NCBI GenBank assembly: GCA_015265235.1
Contig: JABZYJ010000094.1
Span: 1-7,597 of the forward strand
DNA: 7,597 bases
Origin: Selenomonas sp.
GTDB taxonomy: Bacteria; Bacillota; Negativicutes; Selenomonadales; Selenomonadaceae
Reading direction: 5' to 3'
Shown: piece after piece, positions 1 through 7,241 of the stretch
Layout of the letters: every line of letters begins with the position of its first letter
How positions within the stretch are numbered: position 1 is the first letter of the stretch
Translations under genes and position numbers: made by a program
Notes under the pieces: model-generated
What the model was told of the DNA's origin: nothing
The model's input: the letters and a program-made list of their open reading frames with translations, nothing else
The model's database searches: none

Positions 1-960
1 TTCATATAGGGAGAACGTCATGGCATCGATTGCCTGTGTCTGTGCGGCATCCCCATCAAAGTGCATGGAGACATTTTCAAATCGCAGGAGCGGGGGCTTT
101 GCACAGGGCGTGCCTTTCGGGGGGCTGACCTGCGTATGGGATGAACTCGGTGACGGATCGCCAATCCGGGGGATAGAGGCGAGCAGATTCTGCGTGTCCG
201 TACATTGCGGATGGGCCAGCAGCTCCGCCGCTGCGCCCTGTTCGATGATGCGTCCGTGCTTCATGACGGCAGCGCGGTCGGCGATGTGGTGCAGCACGCC
301 GATATTGTGCGTGACGAGGAGCATCGCTGTGCCGTCCTCGTCGCGCAGGGTGCGCAGAATTTGGAGCACCTGCCGCTGCAGTGCCGCATCGAGTGCCGAG
401 GTCGGCTCGTCGGCGAGCAGGAGACGCGGCCGCAGGGCGAGTGCGAGTGCTATCGCGGCGCGCTGCGCCATCCCGCCCGACAGTGTGAAGGGATAGGCGT
501 CGAGGATGTGATCGGCGTCAGTGAAGCCCATGCGGCGCAGGAGCTCTGCCGCGCGCTCCGTGATCTCCGCATCTGTGTATGTGCCGTGTGCCCGCATCGC
601 CTCGGCAAACTGTGTCCTGATGCGGCGCGTCGGATTCAGTGATGCACCTGCATGCTGAAATACGATGCCCATTTCCGTGCCGCGCAAACGGCGGTAGTCT
701 TCCGCTGTGCACGCAGCCAGATCGCGCCCGTCGAATTGGATCGTGCCCGCGCGGCGGATGAGCCCCGTTTCGCGTATGCCCATGATTGCCTTGAGCAGGG
801 TGGACTTGCCGCTGCCGCTCGCACCGACGATGCCGAGTACCTCGCCCGGCGCGACCTGCAGGGTGATGTCGTGCAGAATGGCACTGTCCCCGTATCCTGC
901 GCATAGCCCATCGATGCGCAGGAGAGGAGGCGTCTCATGACATTCGTTTTTTTCAACCAT
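1..960 (-). CDS. ABC importer ATPase, probable NikD-NikE-type tandem fusion (3' end beyond window)
   Basis: This cytoplasmic ATPase would power import through the two permeases encoded upstream. The frame runs from ATG at 960 to the window edge without a stop (320 codons visible). Domain 1 is complete: A-loop Tyr23, Walker A GASGSGKST at 46-54, Q-loop Gln102, signature LSGGMAQR at 160-167, Walker B ending ADEP with Asp184 and Glu185, D-loop SALD at 188-191 and switch His218. Then comes HP....LLASIPR (250-265), the start of the C-terminal tail typical of OppD/DppD/NikD ATPases. The Cys-rich rest of that tail is missing. After a Pro/Ser-rich linker, a new ABC start appears at about 290-320 (LLRFENVSMHF, then AIDAMTFSLYE). 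This suggests a two-domain protein like GsiA or YejF. The start codon directly follows the binding-protein stop (TAAATG) with no clear ribosome site, so translation is probably coupled. The ABC ATPase call is certain; the fusion is very likely; the substrate is inferred from neighbours. Confidence 0.9.
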   Translation of the reverse strand, partial: MVEKNECHETPPLLRIDGLCAGYGDSAILHDITLQVAPGEVLGIVGASGSGKSTLLKAIMGIRETGLIRRAGTIQFDGRDLAACTAEDYRRLRGTEMGIVFQHAGASLNPTRRIRTQFAEAMRAHGTYTDAEITERAAELLRRMGFTDADHILDAYPFTLSGGMAQRAAIALALALRPRLLLADEPTSALDAALQRQVLQILRTLRDEDGTAMLLVTHNIGVLHHIADRAAVMKHGRIIEQGAAAELLAHPQCTDTQNLLASIPRIGDPSPSSSHTQVSPPKGTPCAKPPLLRFENVSMHFDGDAAQTQAIDAMTFSLYE

Positions 961-2478
961 TTATTCTTTGTCTAGGTCTTTGGTGACCTGATAGTAGTCC
1001 GAGGGCGTAGAGAGAAGCCCGCTCACGCCCTTCGCCATGCCGACCTGCATGGTGTTGAATCCGATGAAGTCCATCGCGCGGTCGTCGATCACCTGCTGTT
1101 GGATCTGGTTGACGAGCTGGATGCGCTGGGCGGGATCAAAGGTGACCGCGAGCTGCGATAGTGCCTGATCTGCGGAGGCACTGCGGTAGTGCCCATAGTT
1201 GGCGACGCCCGTACTGCCCACCGCGTCGCGCAGGAAGGCGTAGGGGTCGCCCGTCGGCATGGTGACGACGGAGTAGATACCGAGGTCAAAGTCGCCGCTG
1301 CTAAAGAAGGTGGACTTCTCGTGCGGATGCACCTCGATCTTTATCCCGACACGGCGGAGCTGTGCCTGCATCTCCGTGGCGATAGCCTCCGAGGAGAGGC
1401 GGCGGTAGATGCTGAGGCCGATGACGAGCGGAACGCCGTTCTTCTCGACGATGCCGTCGCCGTCACTGTCCTGATAGCCCGCCGCAGCGAGGAGCGCACG
1501 TGCCTTTTGGGGGTCATAGGAGAGCGGTGCCGGGGCACGGTAGGGCGTCGATGGGAGAAAGGCACCGCTCGCGGCGGTCATGCCGCCCTTGAGGTACTGT
1601 GTCCCGATGATGTCCTTGTCGACGCCGCACATGATCGCCGTACGCACGGCGGGGTCGGTGAGGCGGTCGAAATTCATATAGAGCTGATAGACACGCGCCT
1701 GTGGCGTGCGGATGAGGGTGAATTTGTCCGATGCGGCAATCGTCTCCGCATCCTCGGGATTGAGGTCGAGGGCGGCGTCGATCTCTCCGCTCTCAAGTGC
1801 CATGGCGAGAGCGGCAGGGTCAGGAATCTTCGTGTAGATTACTTCGTCTGCGCGTACCGTGCCGTCCCAGTAGTGCTCATTTCGCGTCATGACGGCGGAG
1901 AGGTAGGGTTCGTAGGAGGCAAGGGTGAACGGCCCCGTGGCGATGGGCGCCTGATCAAAATCTTTCGTGCCTGCGACATCGAGGATGATGGCGTACGGAT
2001 CACAGAGGTCGTTCACCAGTGTCGCATACGGCTCTTTCGTGCGGATGGTGAGGACGTTCCCCTCGGCTGTGTACGCTGCTCCACGCAGCCATGCGGCACG
2101 CGGATTGATCTCCGCCGTACGCTGCAGGGAGGCGGCGACCTTTTCGGCGGTCATTTTTTCCCCATTGGAGAAGACGACGTTGTCCTTCAGTGTGATGCGC
2201 CAGTCGGTCGGACTGATGTTCTCGGCGCGCTCTGCCAGCCATGGCTGCGGACGCATCTCGTCATCCAGCCGAAACAGTGTCTCACCGATGCCGCAGCGCA
2301 GGACGTACCACCCCGTCCACTCCTTCGCGGGATCCATCGTGCTGTCCGTTACGTCGAGCGTTCCGCCGACACGGATGATTTTTTTTCCGTCCGCCGCATT
2401 CTGTGTGCCGCAGCCGAGGAGGGCAAAGGAGAGAGCGACGAGCGCGAGCGCGCATAGGCGTTGAAGCATCTTGTTCAT
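961..2478 (-). CDS. nikA: NikA-like solute-binding lipoprotein of ABC importer (SBP_bac_5 family)
   Basis: This is the extracytoplasmic receptor that delivers substrate to the NikB/NikC-type permeases. It has 505 residues. A lipoprotein signal is visible: basic N-terminus, hydrophobic stretch and lipobox LLGC with Cys23, so the mature protein should be lipid-anchored. The body is a family-5 binding domain; hallmarks include FSNGEKMTAEKV (103-114), ATGPF (180-184), YDPQKARALL (321-330) and a DSDGDG loop (337-342). The stretch RAAW at 127-130 lines up with Arg97 and Trp100 of E. coli NikA, which help hold the nickel complex. By eye, NikA Arg137, Trp398 and His416 do not appear conserved, although His430 lies nearby. 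AGGAGG sits 7 nt before ATG 2478; a second ATG three codons in is less likely. Nickel, a metal-metallophore complex or a peptide are all possible substrates. Family membership is sure; the symbol is moderately supported by neighbouring permeases. Confidence 0.85.
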   Translation of the reverse strand: MNKMLQRLCALALVALSFALLGCGTQNAADGKKIIRVGGTLDVTDSTMDPAKEWTGWYVLRCGIGETLFRLDDEMRPQPWLAERAENISPTDWRITLKDNVVFSNGEKMTAEKVAASLQRTAEINPRAAWLRGAAYTAEGNVLTIRTKEPYATLVNDLCDPYAIILDVAGTKDFDQAPIATGPFTLASYEPYLSAVMTRNEHYWDGTVRADEVIYTKIPDPAALAMALESGEIDAALDLNPEDAETIAASDKFTLIRTPQARVYQLYMNFDRLTDPAVRTAIMCGVDKDIIGTQYLKGGMTAASGAFLPSTPYRAPAPLSYDPQKARALLAAAGYQDSDGDGIVEKNGVPLVIGLSIYRRLSSEAIATEMQAQLRRVGIKIEVHPHEKSTFFSSGDFDLGIYSVVTMPTGDPYAFLRDAVGSTGVANYGHYRSASADQALSQLAVTFDPAQRIQLVNQIQQQVIDDRAMDFIGFNTMQVGMAKGVSGLLSTPSDYYQVTKDLDKE

Positions 2479-2502
2479 GGTTTTTCCTCCTGTGGGGGAT
2501 TC

Positions 2503-3339
2503 TTACTTTCTCATCTTTGGATCGAGATGGTCGCGCAGGGCATCACCGAAGAGATTGAACACCATCATGACGGAGATCATGACGATGCTCGGTGTCAGTG
2601 CTGCCCATGGTGCCTGCCGCAGGTACTTCTGTCCCTCGCTGATCATGGCACCCCACTCGGCATCGGGGATTTTGACGCCGATCCCGAGGTAGGAGAGCGC
2701 GGCGAGCCCCATCATCATTGTGCTAATGTGCATGACGGCAGTGGTGACGAGCGTCCCTGCAATGTTCGGCAGGATGTGTGCGAATAGGATGCGCATGCTG
2801 CTGCACCCCGAGAGCCACGCCGCCTGGACATACGTCTCCTCTGCCGCCGCCAGCGTCATGCTGCGCGCGAGGCGTGCGTACTGCGTCCATGTCGTCAGCA
2901 TGAGGGCGAGCACGGCGTTCGTCAGTCCGCCACCGAGGATGCCCGCGACGGCGATTGCGAGGATGAGGCTCGGAAATGCCTGCACGATATCCACGATGCG
3001 CATGAGCAGGGCATCCGTGCGCCCGCGGAAGAATCCTGCGAGGAGCCCGATGAGACTGCCGCCCGTAGCTGCGACGAGGATGATGAGCAGGGCGGCGCAG
3101 ATGGATGTCCTTGCGCCGAAGAGGATGCGTGAGAGGAGATCTCTGCCGTAGTTGTCCGTCCCACAGGGATGGGCAGCGGACGGCGGCTGCAGGATCAGCT
3201 GCGGATCAGTGGCGTACGGATCGTATGGCGCGAGCTGTGCCGCGAAAAGACTGACGACAAGGATGAGTGCCGATGCTTCTGCGAGGAGGCGCAGGAGCGG
3301 GGGCATGTGATGCACGGCACGTGCTGCCTTCCTCAGCAT
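2503..3339 (-). CDS. nikC: NikC-like ABC importer inner-membrane permease
   Basis: This is one of the two membrane subunits forming the translocation channel. It has 278 residues, the usual size for NikC/DppC. It shows an N-terminal membrane helix (about 16-36), the family segment HPCGTDNYGRDLLSRILFGAR (57-77), several further helices, and an ATPase-coupling loop at about 164-193 (AAAEETYVQAAWLSG.....ILFAHILPN). Close parallels to E. coli NikC include GLTNAVLAL, HISTMMMGLAALSYLGIGV, AEWGAMI and the C-terminal NLFGDALRDHLDP. ATG 3339 is chosen because it sits 3-7 nt beyond a GAGG site and overlaps the upstream permease stop in ATGCTGA (7-nt overlap), a typical coupled junction. The same frame stays open further upstream to 3774, but that part lies inside nikB and is rich in Arg and His, so it is not coding. 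The gene is followed after 24 nt by the binding-protein gene. Confidence 0.92.
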   Translation of the reverse strand: MLRKAARAVHHMPPLLRLLAEASALILVVSLFAAQLAPYDPYATDPQLILQPPSAAHPCGTDNYGRDLLSRILFGARTSICAALLIILVAATGGSLIGLLAGFFRGRTDALLMRIVDIVQAFPSLILAIAVAGILGGGLTNAVLALMLTTWTQYARLARSMTLAAAEETYVQAAWLSGCSSMRILFAHILPNIAGTLVTTAVMHISTMMMGLAALSYLGIGVKIPDAEWGAMISEGQKYLRQAPWAALTPSIVMISVMMVFNLFGDALRDHLDPKMRK

Positions 3340-4265
3340 CCTCTGACCCTCGGGTTGAATCGGCGATAGGAGAGATCGGCGAGCAGGTTGACGACGAAGT
3401 AGGCGAGTACCATCCAGACGACAGCCGCCTGGATAACGGGGTAGTCGCGGCTGTTGATCGCCGTCATGAGGAGACTGCCGACGCCGGGGCGGCTGAAGAG
3501 TGTCTCGATGATGACCACGCCGCCGAGCAGAGAGCCGACGGAGATGGCGGTCAGTGTGACGACGACGCCCATGATATTTTTCAGGACATTTCCAAATAGA
3601 ATGCGGCGTTCGGTGATCCCCCGCGCGCGCAGGCCGATGATGTAGTCCTTGGCGAGCTCGTCGAGTGTCGCCGCGCGGATCTGCCGAATGTAACGCGCCG
3701 ACATGATGAGTGCGAGTGCCGCCGTCGGCAGCACCATGCCGACGGGGGAATTGCCGGCGAGCACAGGGATCCATCCGAGCTGATAGGAGAACAGAAACAT
3801 GAGGAGAATGCCGACGATGAAGCTCGGCACCGCATTTCCGATAAAGGTGAGGAAACGGACGATGCAGTCCAGCGCACTGTTTCGATATGCTGCAATGGCG
3901 ATGCCGAGCGGCAGGGAGATGAGGAGAGTGAGCAGCATCGCACTGGCCGCTATGGCGAGCGTGTAGGGCAGCGCCTGCAGGAGCATAGCGGCGACGGGGC
4001 GGTCACTGCGGTAGGAGATCCCCATGTCTCCGTGGAGAAAACGCATGAGCCAGTCGCCGTACTGGATGGGCAGCGGACGGTCGAGCCCCATCTCTGTGCG
4101 CATCTGTGCAGCTACTGTAGGATCGACGGCGATGCCGCCCAGCGAGAGACGCACGCTGACGGGGTCGCTCGGCGCGAGGTGAATTAGCGTGAAGGAGAGC
4201 ACGGTGATGCCGAAGAAGACGGGGATAAACTGTGCGCAGCGGCGCACGAAATGGGATAATGTCAT
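3333..4265 (-). CDS. nikB: NikB-like ABC importer inner-membrane permease
   Basis: First gene of the importer operon, encoding the second channel-forming membrane subunit. It has 310 residues, normal for NikB/DppB. It shows an N-terminal helix (about 12-31) ending in LIHLAPSDPV, the periplasmic segment MGLDRPLPIQYGDWL.....GDMGIS (59-84), and helices near 100-127, 136-166, 176-195, 235-258 and 278-298. The cytoplasmic coupling loop is at about 202-230 (DELAKDYIIGLRARGITERRI). Segments such as QYGDWL, DRPV, VRFLTFIGNAVPSF, LFSRPGVG and NSRDYPVIQ closely track E. coli NikB. ATG 4265 follows an AAAGAGG ribosome site at good spacing. The gene lies about 54 nt downstream of the start point predicted from a consensus-like promoter on this strand. 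Its stop overlaps the start of the next permease. The permease call is certain; nickel specificity is inferred from likeness and context. Confidence 0.92.
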   Translation of the reverse strand: MTLSHFVRRCAQFIPVFFGITVLSFTLIHLAPSDPVSVRLSLGGIAVDPTVAAQMRTEMGLDRPLPIQYGDWLMRFLHGDMGISYRSDRPVAAMLLQALPYTLAIAASAMLLTLLISLPLGIAIAAYRNSALDCIVRFLTFIGNAVPSFIVGILLMFLFSYQLGWIPVLAGNSPVGMVLPTAALALIMSARYIRQIRAATLDELAKDYIIGLRARGITERRILFGNVLKNIMGVVVTLTAISVGSLLGGVVIIETLFSRPGVGSLLMTAINSRDYPVIQAAVVWMVLAYFVVNLLADLSYRRFNPRVRGC

Positions 4266-4325
4266 GTGTGCCTCTTTCCACCAAAAATATCATAGAAGGT
4301 TTTCCTGTCTTACCAGATGAAAATT

Positions 4326-4355
4326 AGTATATCGTCATGCATCGAACATTGTCAA
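4326..4355 (-). promoter_or_regulatory. Sigma-70-type promoter of the importer operon
   Basis: On the minus strand, TTGACA (4355-4350, perfect -35) is followed after 18 nt by TATACT (4331-4326, 5 of 6 matches to -10). Transcription would start near 4319, giving a leader of about 54 nt before the NikB-like start. That leader is too short for a metal riboswitch and shows only a minor AGG-AAAA-CCT stem. A TAGTAT/ATACTA inverted pair brackets the promoter, one half overlapping the -10. It might be a regulator site, but it is unassigned. Confidence 0.75.
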
Positions 4356-4435
4356 CGAGTAATGAAAATATTCCATACTATTTGATAATTTTTCTCAGAA
4401 TAATATGATAGGTCTGGGTCGACCGCCGGAAAGAT

Positions 4436-4464
4436 TTGACCTGTTTTCTTCTTTTGTCTATAAT
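4436..4464 (+). promoter_or_regulatory. Strong sigma-70-type promoter of serA
   Basis: TTGACC (4436-4441, 5 of 6) and a perfect TATAAT (4459-4464) are separated by the ideal 17 nt. Transcription would start near 4471, leaving a leader of about 47 nt ahead of serA. AT-rich DNA lies upstream (4360-4410). A perfect 8-bp palindrome GGTCGACC (4417-4424) ends 11 bp before the -35 and could be an activator or repressor contact; that is speculation. No attenuator or riboswitch fold fits in so short a leader. Confidence 0.85.
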
Positions 4465-4517
4465 AGGGACGTTATTATATATGGTAGGTGCTATATCGCC
4501 ATGGGGAGGGCATACAG

Positions 4518-6098
4518 ATGAAGATTTTGGCTGCGGACGGGATTTCGCCTGAGGGTATCGGCCTCTTGACGGACTATGAGGTTGATGTGCGTGATAAGAT
4601 CTCGCATGAGGAACTGCTGGATGTGATCGGAGACTATGACGCGCTGATGGTGCGCTCGGCGTCGAAGGTAACGGCGGATGTCTTGGAACGTGCGGGGAAA
4701 CTGAAGATCATCGGGCGCGCCGGCGTCGGTGTGGACAACATTGACGTAAAGGCGGCGACGGAGCGCGGCATCATCGTCATCAACTCGCCGGGCGGCAATA
4801 CAATTGCCGCGACGGAGCACACGGTCGCGATGATGCTCGCCATGGCGCGCAACATCCCGACGGCAGACGCGACCATGCACGCGGGGCAGTGGAACCGCAA
4901 GGCATATGTCGGCGTTGAGCTGCGCGGCAAGACGCTCGGCGTCATCGGCATGGGGCGTATCGGCGGCGGCGTCGCGAAGCGCGCCCTCGCCTTCGACATG
5001 AATGTGATCGCCTATGACCCATACATCAACGAGGAGCGGGCAAAGGCACTCGGCGTGACCGTCGGGTCGCTCGACGACATCATCGCGCAGGCGGATTTCA
5101 TCACGGTACACATGCCGCTCACGAAAGAGACGCGCGGCATGATCTCCATGGCACAGATGCGGCGGATGAAACAGGGCGTCCGCCTCGTAAACTGCGCGCG
5201 CGGCGGCATCATCAACGAGCACGATCTCGCCGAGGCCGTGCGCGAGGGAATCGTCGCGGGGGCGGCGATCGACGTCTTTGAGAGTGAGCCGCTCGCGGAG
5301 GACAGCCCCCTGCGCAATGTGCCCGGCATCGTCCTCACACCGCATCTCGGCGCGTCCACGGTGGAGGCACAGATCGGTGTATCGGTGGACGTGGCGCAGG
5401 GCATCCTCGCCGCCCTGCGCGGAGAGCCGGTGCTCGCGGCGGTCAACATGGCACCGGTCTCCAAAGAAGTCATGCGCGTGATCCGCCCCTACATCGCGCT
5501 TGCCGAGCAGCTTGGCTGTACGGCGTGCTCCCTTGCCGAGGGACCCATCTCGCAGGTCGAGGTCGTCTACAACGGCGAGATCACCGAGGTCAATACGAGC
5601 TTCCTCACGACCGCCATTCTCAAGGGGATGCTCAATCCCATCCTCGAAAGCGAGATCAACTACGTCAACGCGCCGAGTGTGGCAAAGTCGCGCGGCATCA
5701 AGATCTCTGAGATTCGCGAGAAGGAGACGTCGCACTACTCAACGCTCATCACCGTACGTGTAACGGCGTCGGGCGGCACCTCCGAGGTGCAGGGAGCGCT
5801 CTTCGGCGAGGAGGGACGCATCGTCCGCATCAACCGCTTCCGCGTCGACGTCGACCCGCATGCACGCATCCTTATCTGCCCGCACATCAATCGCCCCGGT
5901 GTCATCGGAACGATCGGCTCGATCATGGGCGAGGCCGGCATCAACATCTCCTCCATGCAGGTGGGGAAGTCCGACCGCAAGGGCATGAACATCATGGTGC
6001 TCACCATCGACCATGACATCTCCGACGATGTACTCGCGCGCGTGCTCGCCGTCGATGGCATCTTTGATGCAAAATTGGTCAATTTCGATGCAATTTAA
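4518..6098 (+). CDS. serA: D-3-phosphoglycerate dehydrogenase
   Basis: SerA oxidises 3-phosphoglycerate to 3-phosphohydroxypyruvate with NAD, the first committed step of serine synthesis, in the cytoplasm. The protein has 526 residues, matching the long SerA class found in Bacillus. Visible parts: substrate-binding half with VRSASKVTADVL (45-56) and GRAGVGVDNID (66-76); Rossmann NAD site GMGRIGG (144-150) with Asp167 as the likely adenosine-ribose contact; NCARGG with Arg228, Glu257 and His276 as the Arg-Glu-His catalytic set (LTPHLGAST). An intervening allosteric-substrate-binding domain spans about 317-440, and a C-terminal ACT domain about 450-526 (RPGVIGTIGSIMGEAGINISSMQVG). The ACT domain suggests amino-acid control, usually serine feedback, but inhibition cannot be read from sequence. 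ATG 4518 follows GGAGG by 8 nt; an in-frame GTG at 4488 would add ten residues foreign to the family and is rejected. The stop TAA is also the left edge of a 62-bp palindromic element. Confidence 0.97.
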   Translation: MKILAADGISPEGIGLLTDYEVDVRDKISHEELLDVIGDYDALMVRSASKVTADVLERAGKLKIIGRAGVGVDNIDVKAATERGIIVINSPGGNTIAATEHTVAMMLAMARNIPTADATMHAGQWNRKAYVGVELRGKTLGVIGMGRIGGGVAKRALAFDMNVIAYDPYINEERAKALGVTVGSLDDIIAQADFITVHMPLTKETRGMISMAQMRRMKQGVRLVNCARGGIINEHDLAEAVREGIVAGAAIDVFESEPLAEDSPLRNVPGIVLTPHLGASTVEAQIGVSVDVAQGILAALRGEPVLAAVNMAPVSKEVMRVIRPYIALAEQLGCTACSLAEGPISQVEVVYNGEITEVNTSFLTTAILKGMLNPILESEINYVNAPSVAKSRGIKISEIREKETSHYSTLITVRVTASGGTSEVQGALFGEEGRIVRINRFRVDVDPHARILICPHINRPGVIGTIGSIMGEAGINISSMQVGKSDRKGMNIMVLTIDHDISDDVLARVLAVDGIFDAKLVNFDAI

Positions 6099-6157
6099 GG
6101 AATCACTGATAAAATAGGGTCTGCCAGATTGGCGTATCCTTTATCAGCGATTCCCTG
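6096..6157. repeat. 62-bp palindromic element, copy 1 (after serA)
   Basis: The left arm TAAGGAATCACTGATAAA (6096-6113) and right arm TTTATCAGCGATTCCCTG (6140-6157) pair at 15 of 18 positions around a 26-nt centre containing a smaller stem GCCA-GAT-TGGC (6123-6133). A second copy of the same length and arm sequence lies at 7326-7387, so this is a dispersed family rather than a simple terminator. Its first three bases are the serA stop codon. No T-tract follows the right arm, so it is not a standard intrinsic terminator, though the RNA hairpin could still protect or end the serA message. The copy is more decayed than the second one. Confidence 0.85.
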
Positions 6158-6173
6158 TGAGGATTTCAGCCTT

Positions 6174-6201
6174 TTTCCATAAATGCACTGTATGATATAG
6201 T
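6174..6201 (+). promoter_or_regulatory. Candidate htpX promoter with extended -10
   Basis: TTTCCA (6174-6179, 4 of 6) and TATAGT (6196-6201, 5 of 6) are 16 nt apart, and a TG lies one base before the -10 (an extended -10 pattern). Transcription would start near 6208, about 35 nt before the htpX start. A better-looking TTGACA at 6217-6222 is too close to the gene to act as a -35. The assignment is tentative. Confidence 0.4.
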
Positions 6202-6242
6202 CAAAAGGACAAAGATTTGACAGATAAAGGAGAAATGAAGCT

Positions 6243-7112
6243 ATGAACACACTGAAAACAACAATGCTCATGGCGCTCCTGATGGCGCTGATGGTCGCCC
6301 TTGGCGGCGTATTCGGCGGACATACAGGCATGACCATCATGCTCATCATCGCGGTTGGTATGAACTTCTTCTCGTATTGGTTCTCCGACAGCATGGTGCT
6401 GCGCATGTATAATGCACAGGAGATCGACCGTTCGAGTGCACCGGAGCTCTACGGATTGGTCGAGAAACTCGCAGGGAATGCGGGACTCCCGATGCCGCGC
6501 GTCTACATCATCAACGAGGATGCGCCGAACGCATTTGCAACGGGGCGCAATCCGTCCCATGCAGCCGTTGCCGTTACGACGGGGCTGATGCGCGTCCTCG
6601 ACTACAACGAGATCTCAGGCGTGCTCGGGCATGAGTTGGCGCACGTCAAGCATCGTGACATCCTCATCTCGACCATCGCCGCGACGATGGCGACCGTCAT
6701 CTCGTACGCGGCAAACATTGCCCAGTTTGCGGCGATCTTCGGCGCGGGTCGCTCGAGCGACGACGATCGCGGCGGCATCATCGGAATGATCGCAACGGCG
6801 ATCATCGCCCCGATTGCGGCGGCACTCATCCAGATGGCGATCTCACGCTCGCGCGAGTACAGTGCGGATGAGGGCGGCGCAGAGATCTGCGGCAACCCGA
6901 ACTACCTCGCAGCGGCACTCGAAAAGATCGAGTACTATGCCGTGCATGGCGCACCACTCCCGGAAGCGACGCCGGAGACGGCACACATGTGCATCATCAA
7001 CCCGTTCGCGGGACATGACTTCTCGTTCAAGAGCCTGTTCTCGACGCATCCCGCGACGGCGGAACGCATCGCGCGCCTGCGCGAGCAGGCACAGCGGATG
7101 CATATTCGCTGA
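6243..7112 (+). CDS. htpX: Membrane zinc metalloprotease HtpX (M48 family)
   Basis: HtpX is an integral-membrane metalloprotease that removes misfolded or damaged membrane proteins, partly overlapping FtsH in function. The protein has 289 residues, normal for HtpX. Two hydrophobic N-terminal segments (about 7-25 and 29-48) come first, then the family motif NAFATG (96-101), the zinc site HELAH at 130-134 (His130, catalytic Glu131, His134), two hydrophobic stretches (about 143-165 and 178-200), and SREYSAD (203-209 region), where Glu205 is the expected third zinc ligand. The C-terminal FSTHP (266-270) is also typical. AAAGGAG (6226-6232) lies 10 nt before ATG 6243. An ATG at 6235 opens a three-codon frame whose stop overlaps the htpX start. 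The gene appears to be a single unit: repeat element and candidate promoter before it, strong terminator after it. Stress induction is known for the family elsewhere but no operator is evident here. Confidence 0.96.
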   Translation: MNTLKTTMLMALLMALMVALGGVFGGHTGMTIMLIIAVGMNFFSYWFSDSMVLRMYNAQEIDRSSAPELYGLVEKLAGNAGLPMPRVYIINEDAPNAFATGRNPSHAAVAVTTGLMRVLDYNEISGVLGHELAHVKHRDILISTIAATMATVISYAANIAQFAAIFGAGRSSDDDRGGIIGMIATAIIAPIAAALIQMAISRSREYSADEGGAEICGNPNYLAAALEKIEYYAVHGAPLPEATPETAHMCIINPFAGHDFSFKSLFSTHPATAERIARLREQAQRMHIR

Positions 7113-7123
7113 GTGTATGTAAG

Positions 7124-7162
7124 AGTCTCGGACACCGATTCCTGTGGTGTTCGAGACTTTTT
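7124..7162 (+). terminator. Rho-independent terminator of htpX
   Basis: A 13-bp stem pairs 7124-7136 (AGTCTCGGACACC) with 7146-7158 (GGTGTTCGAGACT), with one G-U pair and a 9-nt loop, and runs into TTTTT (7158-7162). It starts 11 nt after the htpX stop. The opposite strand has no matching T-run, so it should act only in the plus direction. Confidence 0.92.
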
Positions 7163-7174
7163 GCGTTCCGTTTA

Positions 7175-7203
7175 TTGCGTTTGCCCCGACATCATCATAT
7201 AAT
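7175..7203 (+). promoter_or_regulatory. Probable promoter for the antitoxin remnant and deoD
   Basis: A perfect TATAAT (7198-7203) has TTGCGT (7175-7180, 3 of 6) exactly 17 nt upstream, just after the htpX terminator. Transcription would begin near 7210. The first gene met is the truncated antitoxin frame, then a long palindrome, then deoD, with no terminator between. It may therefore be the original antitoxin promoter that now also serves deoD. The weak -35 leaves some doubt. Confidence 0.55.
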
Positions 7204-7241
7204 GAAAACAGTATACAGTATGATGTGAGGAGATTTGACGT

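Noticed and set aside
1189..2457. 422-codon open frame on the plus strand opposite the binding-protein gene
   Set aside because: It is a shadow of a GC-rich coding region: composition is dominated by Arg, Asp, Val and His with no recognisable domain, while the opposite strand encodes a complete lipoprotein with clear motifs.
3340..3774. Upstream extension of the NikC-like frame
   Set aside because: It lies within nikB, is Arg/His-rich and unlike permease sequence; the ATG at 3339 with ribosome site and ATGCTGA overlap explains the start.
4266..4320. Metal-sensing riboswitch in the importer leader
   Set aside because: The leader from the predicted start is only about 54 nt and shows no multi-stem fold or conserved riboswitch core.
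4491..5735. 414-codon open frame on the minus strand opposite serA
   Set aside because: Rich in Arg, His and Asp, lacking motifs, and fully inside a well-conserved serA; antisense openness is expected at this GC content.
6155..6176. T-run at 6172-6176 as an intrinsic terminator for serA
   Set aside because: The repeat stem ends about 15 nt before the T-run and the intervening bases form only a weak imperfect stem.
6217..6222. TTGACA before htpX as a -35 box
   Set aside because: A matching -10 at 16-18 nt would fall on the htpX start codon and no good hexamer is there.
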